A DNA stretch of 64,000 bases from Myxococcales bacterium (lineage in GTDB: Bacteria; Myxococcota; UBA727; GCA-2721815), in assembly GCA_002721815.1 (NCBI GenBank), contig PBLQ01000037.1, forward strand, positions 35,346 to 99,345. Reading direction: 5' to 3'. Below, piece after piece: positions 25,579 to 36,085 of the stretch. The notes beneath the pieces were generated by a model. The model was not told the DNA's origin. It was given only the letters and a program-made list of their open reading frames with translations, and searched no databases. The translations under genes were made by a program, and so were the position numbers. Each line of letters opens with the position of its first letter. The stretch's first letter is position 1.

Positions 25579-28500
25579 TTACATTGAGCTCGGAGCAGCT
25601 TCGGCTGCATAAAATGGCAGTTCTCGTACCGGCCCAAACTCTGAAGGCTTGAAATCGGCCAAACGCTCTTCGATGAGCAGCGTATAATCAGAGTAAATGC
25701 CGAGTTCGAACGCTTTTTCCAGCGCTTTCTCCAGCGCTAAAATAGCCCCCTCTTCCGCAGGAAATGCGATATTCTCGAGCTCTGCGCGGAACATATCCAT
25801 GGCGTCAAAGTTATCCCGGAGCACTTTAGGTAAAGCGCTGTCCTCAATGGTCCGCAGTGACTCCACATAGGCCAACTGAGTTTCAGCAGCTTTATAAAGA
25901 CCTGCAATACCCCACTCGCCGTTTCCGTAGTTTAAGATTTCGAGGTATTTCTTGCCCAAAGTAGCCATGGTTTCGCGCTTCTTATCCAACGCTGCCTTAA
26001 CTTGCTTCACGTTGGCACCACGAACTTCCAGTTTTTGGTAAGCCGACCACTCTGTTTCTAAGGATCTGAATGCGCAGTAACCGGCAGCTTCTTGAAGGCC
26101 TGCATCTGCACGCTTTTCTTCTGGTAATGCGCTAAAGGTTTTCAAAATGCCTTTGCAGATTTCGCGACTTTGGGTGAGACGTTCGATACTTTCCAGTGCG
26201 CGGGCCTGCTTAAACTTCGCAAAAACCTTCTGTTCGACTTCGGCTTTTCTGCCGTGTTTGGCTTCAAAGCCGCCATACCACTTGATTACGTTCTTGGTGT
26301 CTTCCGCTTCTTCATAAATGGAAGCAATTCGCAGGTACACCTTATCCAAGTCACCTTGTTTGGGGTAATCTTTCATGTAGCGCTCGAAAAGCTTGATGGC
26401 TTCAGCGGTATCGCCCAGGCCGTACATGTAGAGCGCCGAGTTGTAGACCATGTCCGGTGCTTTTTCATGGTCCTTATGCTCGCCCACAAACTCCAAGTAG
26501 TACTTTACGGACTCTTTGTAATCAGCGATTTTCTCATAGTAACCTGCCAAATTCAGAACTGTGTTCTTTTCCAATTCGTTCTCTAGGTCTTTGCCTTCTT
26601 TCAACTGAGCCGCGTACTCTTTTCGCAAACGCAATGCCGATGCAATGGCCAAATCCAGCTGATTCGCTTTCTGATAAATGAGCTGTGCGTTGAATAATGC
26701 AGTGGGTGAAAACTGGCTCTTTGGAAATTCAGCTACGAAACCCTCGAATTTTTGAGCTGCCGTTGCATAAGCGGCCCTTGCTTGCTCTTTTTTAGAGGCA
26801 TCATCGAGTTCTTTCGCCACCAAGTTTGCGGCCATCACATTGTTGAAGGAGGCACCTTCCATGAGTTTGTAGACTTGGGCTGAGAACTTCTTATCGCCCA
26901 TTAATGCTTTATTTGCTGAGAAGGTACGGGACCATTTCTCAAGTTCTACATAATACTTTCGCCCTTGGGGTTTCTCGATGCCTTCGGTCTCAGCACGCGA
27001 CGCGTAGCTGTCCAAAATCATATCTGCTCCATCTCTGGCATATTTTGAGCCGGGCCAACGATCGATCAGCTCGCCAAAACGTTTGGCTGCTTGGTCAAAG
27101 TGGTAATAGCTCTGGTAGATGTAGCCGGCTTTAAACTTCACAACGATGAGTTCGTTAGTCAGCTTTTTGTCGCCTTTCGCATCGGGAACAACACGCACGT
27201 AGTTGTCGCACGCCGCTGCGAGCTTGATCTCGGCATCGGGAATCTTCTTCTTGGTGTAGACCTTACCCTTCTTAATCTTTTCAATCTTACGAACGTCAGC
27301 GATTTTACCCGAGCGCCGCTTTTTCTTGTTTTTGCGTTCAATAATTCGGCCATCTTTGTGCGCTGGGGGCGCTTCACCTTTAACGATTTTTTCCCACGCC
27401 AAAACGGCGTTATAAGCGGCCACGCGGGTGTATTCGCCTTTTGCGTCTCGTGCCACCACAGAATCGTATTGGCCCGCGGCATTCTGCCATTCACCCAAGT
27501 CCCAAAGGATTTCAGCATAGAAGAAGTTTAATCGGTACGCATAGTCGCTATCGGGGAACGCGCGTAGGTATTTGGCGTAGATATCGCGAGCCAGTTTGTA
27601 ATCTTCCACCCTTTTAAACTTCTGTGCGTAGCGGTGGTAGTCGGTGACCAGCTCACGCATTCGGTTTTCGGCAAGCGTGATGGCCCGGTCGACCAAATCT
27701 TTGTCTTGCTCGTGCTTTCGGTACCAAGCCGAACCAGGACCATAGTTGTTCACTAAGATTTCAACTTCGCGACGAACGGCATCACGGTCGGTAAGCTTGG
27801 AATAGGCAGCCACGATTTTCGACTGAAAATCAGGTGCTTGCGGGAAATCTGGGTCGATTTTGAGCAACAAACGCAGCGCTTCGATCTGCTTTTGGTACTT
27901 ACCTTGATTGTGGTAGATTTGCGACAGTTTGTCGGTGAGGTGATAAGCGCGCTCTTTGCCCGCTTTCTTACCCAAGTACACGTAGGCCTCTTTTACTTCA
28001 CCCAACTGGCTATAGGTCAGCACCATATCGTTTAAGGCCTCTCGCTTCAGACGAATGGCATCCCTGGAACCCCCACCCTGCGCGGCGGCAGCTTTGGCCC
28101 GGTTTTCGGCCTGCTCGGATGCGGTCACCACCGCTTTAAACTTTTTGAGGGCCTGCGCGTACTCTTGAGCGTTGAAATCGCACCAAGCGAGCTTGTAAAG
28201 TGCGTACATGAAAACGCTGGGCTTCTTACGCTCTTTACCCACTTTATAGGCAAACTTATAAGCTTTGGTGGCCTTGATGAGGCTGTTCGAAGCGAAGTAA
28301 TGCTCACCCAGTGCCAGATAGGAATCGGCCACGTATTCACTGTTGGGAAACTTACGAATCAAGGTGGAATAGTTTTTACGCGCGTCTTTCTTTTTGCCGG
28401 CCTCGTACTGGTTGTACGCCATGATGTACAAGACTTCGTCCAAACGAGGGTAATCTGGGTATTTAGTCAGCACCACTTTGTAGTTGGTAATGGCTTGCTT

Positions 28501-28926
28501 TTTATAGGCAGCAGACTTGCGGGTGTAATCTTCGAGCTTGGGTTCTTTACCTTGGCGTCCGTTATCAACCCATTCATTAAAGGCTTTATCGAAGTCTTCG
28601 AATTCCATGCGGTATTTAAATTTAGCTTTTTCCCAAAACTGCTCTGCGAGACGGAAGATGAGCACGCCTTTTCGGGACGCCATTTTAGGGTCTGCCAGCA
28701 GCTCTTTGAGCTTGGCAATCGTTTCATCCCGTTTCTTATCCGCCTTAGCAGAAAAATCCATCTTCTTTTCAGAAGAGGGTAATTTCATGGATGCAGGGCC
28801 TGTGGTTCGAAGCTCATCATCACTCTTGGCTTTGTTATCTTGTGCGTAAGCTGTACCAGCGGCCAGTAAAAGAACCGTGAGGAATATTCCGCTGTTCTTT
28901 ATCATCTTGGAGCACCTTTTCATCAT
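25579..28926 (-). CDS. gltD: Large periplasmic TPR protein, GltD/NfsD-like
   Basis: A 1115-residue exported protein with a signal peptide (cleavage near GTAYA-Q). Almost the whole length is a TPR/Sel1-like solenoid, with typical tokens YPDYPRLDEVLYIMAYNQYE, FPNSEYVADSYLALGEHYF and FPDSDYAYRLNFFYAEILW. A strongly basic insertion (KNKKKRRSGK to YTKKK, about residues 527-568) interrupts the repeats. GltD (AgnA) of Myxococcus is a TPR protein of similar size. The ATG at 28926 has AGAGG six bases ahead; a longer reading from 28953 gives no signal peptide start. It is the largest component of the block, probably a periplasmic scaffold between the membranes. Confidence 0.85.
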   Translation of the reverse strand: MMKRCSKMIKNSGIFLTVLLLAAGTAYAQDNKAKSDDELRTTGPASMKLPSSEKKMDFSAKADKKRDETIAKLKELLADPKMASRKGVLIFRLAEQFWEKAKFKYRMEFEDFDKAFNEWVDNGRQGKEPKLEDYTRKSAAYKKQAITNYKVVLTKYPDYPRLDEVLYIMAYNQYEAGKKKDARKNYSTLIRKFPNSEYVADSYLALGEHYFASNSLIKATKAYKFAYKVGKERKKPSVFMYALYKLAWCDFNAQEYAQALKKFKAVVTASEQAENRAKAAAAQGGGSRDAIRLKREALNDMVLTYSQLGEVKEAYVYLGKKAGKERAYHLTDKLSQIYHNQGKYQKQIEALRLLLKIDPDFPQAPDFQSKIVAAYSKLTDRDAVRREVEILVNNYGPGSAWYRKHEQDKDLVDRAITLAENRMRELVTDYHRYAQKFKRVEDYKLARDIYAKYLRAFPDSDYAYRLNFFYAEILWDLGEWQNAAGQYDSVVARDAKGEYTRVAAYNAVLAWEKIVKGEAPPAHKDGRIIERKNKKKRRSGKIADVRKIEKIKKGKVYTKKKIPDAEIKLAAACDNYVRVVPDAKGDKKLTNELIVVKFKAGYIYQSYYHFDQAAKRFGELIDRWPGSKYARDGADMILDSYASRAETEGIEKPQGRKYYVELEKWSRTFSANKALMGDKKFSAQVYKLMEGASFNNVMAANLVAKELDDASKKEQARAAYATAAQKFEGFVAEFPKSQFSPTALFNAQLIYQKANQLDLAIASALRLRKEYAAQLKEGKDLENELEKNTVLNLAGYYEKIADYKESVKYYLEFVGEHKDHEKAPDMVYNSALYMYGLGDTAEAIKLFERYMKDYPKQGDLDKVYLRIASIYEEAEDTKNVIKWYGGFEAKHGRKAEVEQKVFAKFKQARALESIERLTQSREICKGILKTFSALPEEKRADAGLQEAAGYCAFRSLETEWSAYQKLEVRGANVKQVKAALDKKRETMATLGKKYLEILNYGNGEWGIAGLYKAAETQLAYVESLRTIEDSALPKVLRDNFDAMDMFRAELENIAFPAEEGAILALEKALEKAFELGIYSDYTLLIEERLADFKPSEFGPVRELPFYAAEAAPSSM

Positions 28927-29007
28927 GCAAAACCTCTTGTGTATTAAATGCAAAAATCCGTTGTTTTATTCAAGCCACCCTGTTTTCGGGCGTTTGGAAA
29001 GAAGCCT

Positions 29008-30591
29008 TTATTCGTAACATTCCGTTTTAATGGTGTATTCGTGGAATCCGAGCTCATCCAACCAGTACTCTCCGCGATGCCACCAGAACTGAAAAGTATC
29101 ATTGGGCACGAATGGACGCGGCAGCCGGGTTCTAACCTTCCCGCCAATTTCACGACCAATACTCAACCATTCGGTTTCAGCGGTACTGGTCTCAAGATCC
29201 ACAATGGTGATACGGGTTAAGACCCCTTCTAAATCATTCTTGGAGCGTTTCAACTCAGACCGGATCCAGCTTCCGATACCGCGCACAAAGCTGCTGCGGG
29301 TTTCGTCAACGTAATCTGACATATCGCGGCCGAGGTGTCCCCGAGCAATATTTGGGTCTTTGGTGAAGAACAACTGCTCCCGCTCTACCTCTTTAAGGAA
29401 ATGCATCAGTTTGATGTATTTGTGGCTGGAGGAGATTTGCGCCACCACTGGCCAAGGAATCAAGCCTTCGCCACCCTCGGTGCCGGCTTTCATGGATTTT
29501 TGGAACAGCGTGAACCATTCCTCCGCGTCGTAATCCTGTTCCAAAACTTCGTCTAAGGCCCCTACCATAGGCTCAATGCGCTCATTCGCCTCTTTGAGCG
29601 TACCGGCCACTCGGTCCCACTGGCAGTTGTAATAGTATGCAATGGCTCGGAGAATATACGCCTCAGGATAAAAGTTGTCGTAAAAGTAAGGAGACAACAA
29701 ATCTCGCACCGCGCCCAATGTTTTGCCGTATTCACCTTTTACAGCGTGTGCCCAGCCGCGTTCAAAAATGGCGTCAGCCCATCCCTGTGAGAACCGGGGG
29801 ATATCTCGATATTCACTGATGGCCAGGTTGATCAGACGGTCACGCTCTGGGTCTCCGTCATCTTTGAGGTAAGCGCGCTCGTAGTTCAAGCGGGCAATGC
29901 CTAAGGAGGCCATATCCCGTAGGTTTTGGAGGTCCTTGTCCTCTACTTTAAATGGTACTGTTCGACGAACATTTTCGAAGGCAACGTTCGCCTTCTTGTA
30001 GTTACGACGCGCACTGGCGGACTGGCCAATACGGGCATATTGGAGCCCGATGAGGTACTGAGAGGCAGGATACACGCTGCTGCCCTCGCGCACGGTGGAA
30101 AGAAAATCTCGAGACACATTGAAATCCCCCACGCGGAAAAGACGCTCGCCCACGGCATAATGGATTCGTGGCAAGACGTCTCCGGTTAGTCGCTTTAATG
30201 CATTGTGGTTGCTATCGTAAATACTATCAAGGATTTGAGGCACATAGACATCATCCTTTAAAGCGTCACCTACATCCAATAACCCTTCGACGGCTTTTGC
30301 GAAGAATGGGTGGTCGGAACCTTCCTGCACAATGATGGCGTAATATTTGAACGCTGACAGGTACAGTTTGGTTTTCTCCAAGGAGGAGGCCACCCCATAC
30401 TCGGCTTCTGCGACTAAGGAAGGGTCTTCTTCGTAGTTCAAAACTTCATAAAAGCGAATGGCTGAGTCTACATAGTTGCCGCTCTTGTAGGCCTGAACCG
30501 CCTTATCAATGTTTTGTGCGAAAAGACCTTGAGGGGCCAAGACGAGCGTCAGAAGAGAGACGGTAAGCAGTGTGTTTGTCATTTTTTTCAT
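29008..30591 (-). CDS. gltC: Periplasmic TPR protein, GltC/NfsC-like
   Basis: A 527-residue exported protein. The signal peptide is LLTVSLLTLVLAPQGLFAQ. The first 250 residues contain TPR-type repeats (DKAVQAYKSGNYVDSAIRFY, YLIGLQYARIGQSASARRNY); the rest is helical and ends in a unique domain rich in aromatic residues (FQFWWHRGEYWLDELGF). GltC of Myxococcus is a periplasmic TPR protein of this architecture. The start at 30591 has AGGA seven bases upstream. It lies 41 bases after the second barrel gene and 82 bases before the GltD-like gene. Confidence 0.8.
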   Translation of the reverse strand: MKKMTNTLLTVSLLTLVLAPQGLFAQNIDKAVQAYKSGNYVDSAIRFYEVLNYEEDPSLVAEAEYGVASSLEKTKLYLSAFKYYAIIVQEGSDHPFFAKAVEGLLDVGDALKDDVYVPQILDSIYDSNHNALKRLTGDVLPRIHYAVGERLFRVGDFNVSRDFLSTVREGSSVYPASQYLIGLQYARIGQSASARRNYKKANVAFENVRRTVPFKVEDKDLQNLRDMASLGIARLNYERAYLKDDGDPERDRLINLAISEYRDIPRFSQGWADAIFERGWAHAVKGEYGKTLGAVRDLLSPYFYDNFYPEAYILRAIAYYYNCQWDRVAGTLKEANERIEPMVGALDEVLEQDYDAEEWFTLFQKSMKAGTEGGEGLIPWPVVAQISSSHKYIKLMHFLKEVEREQLFFTKDPNIARGHLGRDMSDYVDETRSSFVRGIGSWIRSELKRSKNDLEGVLTRITIVDLETSTAETEWLSIGREIGGKVRTRLPRPFVPNDTFQFWWHRGEYWLDELGFHEYTIKTECYE

Positions 30592-30631
30592 CAACAATTC
30601 CTATTGAGGCGCTGTTTAAACTGAGGTTTTC

Positions 30632-31492
30632 TTAGAAGATCAGGCTGACACCGAGTTGCGACAGCACAGTGTTCGCTACGTCATAGCTGGACTCACCCGT
30701 TTGGGTTTGGTCCTGATAGGCCGCCAGCGCCTGAACGTAGTCTCGGATTTCAAACCGGACACCGAACCAATCTGTGAAATAGAACCGCAAGCCACCGCCG
30801 TAGGTCGCAGTAATCTGAGACGCACCTTCCACCAGGTAGTTGCCTGGGTCGTCACGCTTATTTTCCAGTCGCAGACCGGTGAAACCCCCACCCACTGAAA
30901 GGTAAAGATTAAATTCACCAAGTACACGGTCGTAAATACTAAGTTTTCCGTAAATCGGCGACCATTGCATATCGGCAGTGGCCAACCAGGTCAGCTCATA
31001 AAACTTGACGTATTCAGGCGCCAAATGTTCTTTCTGAATGAGTTCTTGTGTGAGCTCTGTATCTGAGGCCCAAAGGTTGCCACCCGCGATTTCGAACGCC
31101 ACATTCTCTTTAAGGTGGTACACGCCAGACAAAATGAAACCGGTATGATTGATGAAGCGGCTGTTTACCGTTTGCACATACTGAGGTGACAGTTCGAATG
31201 CGCCACCCACCAAGATGGGCTTACGTTGAATCACGAAAATGGTCTCAACATCGGCGGTCTCGTCTTTTTCCGCGGCCTCACCCTCTTGGGCTGGCTGGGC
31301 CGCTTCGGCTGACGACTCATCAGCAGCAGCCTCTTCTTCGGAAGCACCGGCATCTTCAGCAAGTGGGTCCTCAACTGGGTCGTCGCCTTCCAGCAGGGCA
31401 TCGATGTCATCTTCTTGCGCAAATGCAGTCTGAGGGACCAAGACGATCCCCATCGCGATTGCAATAAAACTTTTGACTATCCAAATCTTCAT
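30632..31492 (-). CDS. Outer-membrane barrel protein, GltA/GltB (NfsA/NfsB) type
   Basis: A 286-residue exported protein. The signal peptide ends near QTAFAQ. An acidic, Ala/Glu-rich linker (about 27-80) is followed by a barrel of alternating strands ending in QLGVSLIF. It shares spacing with the barrel protein just upstream: PIYGKLSIYDRV, LYLSVGGGFTGLRLE, GLRFYFTDWFGVRFEIRDY. The two are therefore paralogs. In Myxococcus the paired OM proteins GltA/GltB and NfsA/NfsB sit at this point of the operon. I cannot say which of the pair this one is. GGAA precedes the ATG. Confidence 0.78.
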   Translation of the reverse strand: MKIWIVKSFIAIAMGIVLVPQTAFAQEDDIDALLEGDDPVEDPLAEDAGASEEEAAADESSAEAAQPAQEGEAAEKDETADVETIFVIQRKPILVGGAFELSPQYVQTVNSRFINHTGFILSGVYHLKENVAFEIAGGNLWASDTELTQELIQKEHLAPEYVKFYELTWLATADMQWSPIYGKLSIYDRVLGEFNLYLSVGGGFTGLRLENKRDDPGNYLVEGASQITATYGGGLRFYFTDWFGVRFEIRDYVQALAAYQDQTQTGESSYDVANTVLSQLGVSLIF

Positions 31493-31519
31493 GTGGGTTC
31501 CTCGAATCAGTGAGAGGTA

Positions 31520-32452
31520 TTAAAACAGGATGCTCAAACCGGACTGGACGTATCCAATGTTGGAATAGTCCGGCAGGCAGTTGTCGGTTTCACCATCATT
31601 GAGGATGTAACCTTCTTCGCATTTGTCACCGTTGCCCGTGCCATATTCCCAGACGGCGGGGTTTTGACGAAAATAGTTCCGTAATTCCACCCTCAAGGCC
31701 ACGTGCTTGAACGGCAGGAAGCGAAAGCCCAACCCGTAGTTCAGACTCAACGCGGTGGTTGGATCAGTGGAACCATCGGGATTGGCGTAGGAAGAGCTTA
31801 TCTCCCCGGGGGTACTCAGTTCTTTTTGAATACCTTCGATACCACCGCCTAGGATGCTGTAGAGCTGGAAGCTCAAATCGTACTCTGAAACCATTGAAAG
31901 CTTGCCGTACACCGGAGCCCATTGGAACGCCGCCCCAGCGAACCATGTGGTCTGATACAAGTCGGGAAGCTCTGGTTCACAGGCCCCCAGCGGGTCCCAG
32001 CCGCATTCGCCCTTGCTCGTGCGCGCATAAGAATCGCCACTCACCCGCACTTTAGACAGGATCTTACTTTCCTTGCCCAACATGCTGCCCCCAAACAATT
32101 CGAGCGCCATCCAATCGGACAAGTGGTACAACAGAGCCCCATGTCCGCCTTGGTGTTTCACGTACTTGTCGTTAAGCGACGCATTGTAAAAACCAGTCAG
32201 CTCAAACCGTCCCGCAGTGGGATGCAATTTCTCGTCGATAAGACGCTGGCCCGCACGTGGTGCGCGATCGGGAACGATGTGTGATTTACGTCGTGGCCCC
32301 TGTGCCTTTGCTTCGGCTGGTTCAGCCACAGTCTCTTCATCGAAGGAATCGCCTTCGTCCTGGGCATAAATTGGATAACTTGAAACAAGGATCGCCATCA
32401 AACAACTGGCCAATCCTGGTTTAAACCCCTGATACAAATAGGATATTTTCAT
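31520..32452 (-). CDS. Outer-membrane barrel protein, first of the paired GltA/GltB (NfsA/NfsB) type
   Basis: A 310-residue exported protein. The signal peptide ends near YPIYAQ. A basic/acidic linker (about 30-75) leads to a barrel that ends QSGLSILF. It matches its downstream neighbour in the run PVYGKLSMVSEYDLSFQLY, ILGGGIEGIQKE and GLGFRFLPFKHVALRVELRNY. It has four cysteines in long loops (CGWDPLGAC and CEEGYILNDGETDNC), which suggests disulfide-braced surface loops that the neighbour lacks. First gene of the eight-gene block; the 117-base gap upstream could hold a promoter, though none stands out. Confidence 0.78.
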   Translation of the reverse strand: MKISYLYQGFKPGLASCLMAILVSSYPIYAQDEGDSFDEETVAEPAEAKAQGPRRKSHIVPDRAPRAGQRLIDEKLHPTAGRFELTGFYNASLNDKYVKHQGGHGALLYHLSDWMALELFGGSMLGKESKILSKVRVSGDSYARTSKGECGWDPLGACEPELPDLYQTTWFAGAAFQWAPVYGKLSMVSEYDLSFQLYSILGGGIEGIQKELSTPGEISSSYANPDGSTDPTTALSLNYGLGFRFLPFKHVALRVELRNYFRQNPAVWEYGTGNGDKCEEGYILNDGETDNCLPDYSNIGYVQSGLSILF

Positions 32453-32569
32453 TTGGCTCGCACCTCGCTCGCGTTAATTGGGTTTCGCCATGCGAGGCGG
32501 ACGTTAGCGGAAGGGCATCGAACCGGCAAGACCCTTTTTGCCTGAATTATCGTTTAATTTTAAGCGGGT

Positions 32570-33130
32570 CTAAAACTTCCAGCCGAGGAATAGCAGCCCT
32601 TCCGCAGACATTTCTGCCGCTATTTCTGGGGTTAAAAGGCCGCTGACCTCCCAGCCGAGCTCTAGCCCTACCGAAAGCTGACGCATAACGAAGTAGTCTA
32701 CGCCCGCGGCTGTGCGTAGCCCCAGATTGATGTGCTCTTGTTGGTAACGGGTCGGAATCCCCAGCGCCAGAACCATTTGGGCCTCTCCGTAAGGCACCAA
32801 AGGCATTTCCAGTTGGTTGAAGCGATATTTGCCCCCACCACCGATTCTGGCATCGATGAAACCATCCGCAAAACCAGGGGCAAACGAACCAACCACATTC
32901 CATGGCCCATCCAAGGCGTATTCGTAATTGAGACCCGTCAAAAACGCACTGGGAGGTGTATCTTTGGTCACCACTTCGTAACGCATGAAATTGGTTGAAC
33001 CTCCCATAAAGGCCCGAAGCATCTGGTCGCCGGTCTTCAGGGTATAAGCATCGGCATTGAGTGCAGGTAGAAAGCCGATGGCCATGCAAAATATGAAAAA
33101 TAGCAACTTAGGGCAGTAAAATCGCATCAT
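32570..33130 (-). CDS. Small outer-membrane barrel-type hypothetical protein
   Basis: A 186-residue exported protein with a signal peptide (FFIFCMAIGFLPALNADA). The mature part alternates strands (YEYALDGPWNVVGSFAPGF, RFNQLEMPLVPYGEAQMVL, VMRQLSVGLELGWEVSG) and ends LLFLGWKF with a C-terminal Phe. It looks like an eight-strand barrel. No family is recognised. It lies between enolase and the Nfs/Glt-like block, 117 bases ahead of the first barrel, and might be an accessory part of it. Confidence 0.6.
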   Translation of the reverse strand: MMRFYCPKLLFFIFCMAIGFLPALNADAYTLKTGDQMLRAFMGGSTNFMRYEVVTKDTPPSAFLTGLNYEYALDGPWNVVGSFAPGFADGFIDARIGGGGKYRFNQLEMPLVPYGEAQMVLALGIPTRYQQEHINLGLRTAAGVDYFVMRQLSVGLELGWEVSGLLTPEIAAEMSAEGLLFLGWKF

Positions 33131-33144
33131 TCGGTTCCCGGGTC

Positions 33145-34503
<1,359 letters not shown>

Positions 34504-36003
34504 TCAAAAAGTTGTTCCCAGCCGAAGCATGGGGCGCAATGACCAGTTGCTCGATCGGCCATCCCGCCAAGGCCCGCCATCGCTGGAACGTCGATCTCCC
34601 ACCCCATCGAACTGTGCCAATAGACCTTGGGACGCAATTCCCACCTCCCAATAAAAAGCCTTTGGGAGCTGATGGCGCACAAAGGTTTCTAAAGCCCACC
34701 CAAAGGGCTGCACTTGGGCGCCTGGGTTGTCTGGTGTCTCTTGGTAAACGCCCCATGGAAGTACATCTACGTGCGTCACCCAAGAAAAACCGGGGCCCTC
34801 AGCCCCAAGGCGAAAACCCATACCTAGGGTCGGTGCGTGCAACAGCCATCCAGGAACCAAAGTGGTGTTTTGGCCGTTCACCTTTTGCGCTTCAGTGGTG
34901 GCCATGGAAAAAAAGTACCCAGCCCTCAGCGCAAAGAATGACGGATGTTTTCCTTCTCCACGCCAAAGACGAAACATCAATGCCGGAGCTGCTGACATGT
35001 GGTATGCCGAAAAGCTTTCTGGTGAAATGGTCAAGGTGGGCGCCGAGTTAATTTCAAAATCTAACTTGGATGCGGACGCAACAACATCCAAACCCAGCCA
35101 CCTCGACATCCACGTTCTCAATCTCAAATCGAGTGTGGGATAGACGTCTGCCCCCACTTCTGCCACATAGGCCTCCGACCCACCACTCAACTGATAACGC
35201 CACATCCCCGCGCCCAATCCGACGCCCCAAAGACTGTCTTCTTCCCCACTTTTAGCATCTTTTTGGCCCGAAACCACATCTGCTCCCATGGGCCCATCAT
35301 CTAATAAACTCGCGCGTCGCCGGGTAAAACGTTCGGCTCGCTCCCCATAAGAGGCGCGTCGCTTGGGTTGGCGTTCGACTTTGGGCATGGGGGCCACCCA
35401 AGTGCGGTCTTCGGGCGCTGGCGTTGGTTTGCTCAAAGGCCTTGGCGGCTCATCTTCGGGCTCATCCACCATAGAAATCACCAACTCCTCTTCCAAGGGT
35501 GGTAAAGTTTCCCAGTCTTCCAAGACCCGAACCAGTCGCTTGCCTGTCCGAGATGCCGCTTGAACGGGATTACTTGGCAAAGGCATTGCTTTTTGCCACC
35601 GGGGCAAACCATCGATGGAATACACCAGAATTTTCAGCTGTGACCCATCCATTTCACCTTCGACACGCTCGCCTCTGATGAGCACGTCCAACTCGAATTG
35701 CTGCATCACCGCGGCCAAATCATCTGCCGTATAGTTTTGATCAGGCGCGCGCTTGCTCAACTCAACACGCGGCCCCCGGCTAGACGCCAAACGAACGTGG
35801 GTGACCATTTCCAACTCAAGCTCAATGGCTTCTGCGGCCGTTAAGCCCCCAGTCCCCTTACCTTCAAACGGGAGAACCACGATCTTGAGTGGTTTGGCCT
35901 CCCATTGTGCCCAAACTGATGCCGGCGCCAAAATCAGACACAACAACAACAAACGGCATTTATGCAGCAGACTTTTGGGAGGCACTTGAGCTCGAGCGGA
36001 CAT
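34504..36003 (-). CDS. Exported two-domain protein: TolB-like N-terminus and outer-membrane barrel
   Basis: A 499-residue protein. After a signal peptide (to about residue 32) comes an alpha/beta region (about 38-165) starting LKIVVLPFEGKGTGG, the kind of opening seen in TolB-N/CsgG-like domains that many myxobacterial envelope proteins carry. A Pro/Arg-rich linker (about 175-245) joins it to a C-terminal barrel (about 260-499) ending LRPMLRLGTTF. Function unknown; the arrangement suggests a periplasmic sensor or assembly domain tethered by its own barrel. It is the first gene of the long minus-strand run. The TolB/CsgG likeness is tentative. Confidence 0.6.
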   Translation of the reverse strand: MSARAQVPPKSLLHKCRLLLLCLILAPASVWAQWEAKPLKIVVLPFEGKGTGGLTAAEAIELELEMVTHVRLASSRGPRVELSKRAPDQNYTADDLAAVMQQFELDVLIRGERVEGEMDGSQLKILVYSIDGLPRWQKAMPLPSNPVQAASRTGKRLVRVLEDWETLPPLEEELVISMVDEPEDEPPRPLSKPTPAPEDRTWVAPMPKVERQPKRRASYGERAERFTRRRASLLDDGPMGADVVSGQKDAKSGEEDSLWGVGLGAGMWRYQLSGGSEAYVAEVGADVYPTLDLRLRTWMSRWLGLDVVASASKLDFEINSAPTLTISPESFSAYHMSAAPALMFRLWRGEGKHPSFFALRAGYFFSMATTEAQKVNGQNTTLVPGWLLHAPTLGMGFRLGAEGPGFSWVTHVDVLPWGVYQETPDNPGAQVQPFGWALETFVRHQLPKAFYWEVGIASQGLLAQFDGVGDRRSSDGGPWRDGRSSNWSLRPMLRLGTTF

Positions 36004-36085
36004 AGGTATAAAAAATCACTATAGAGGCCCGCGGGCAAACTTTTTACCCTTCAGCACCCCTCTGAGCATTCAACCTGGTGAAATA

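Noticed and set aside
27220..27350. Basic insertion in the GltD-like gene as a frameshift artefact
   Set aside because: The repeats on both sides stay in the same frame and the insertion is not a change of reading frame.
32453..32569. Small stem (GGCAA/TTGCC) in the gap before the first barrel gene as a terminator
   Set aside because: The stem is only five base pairs and no U-run follows.
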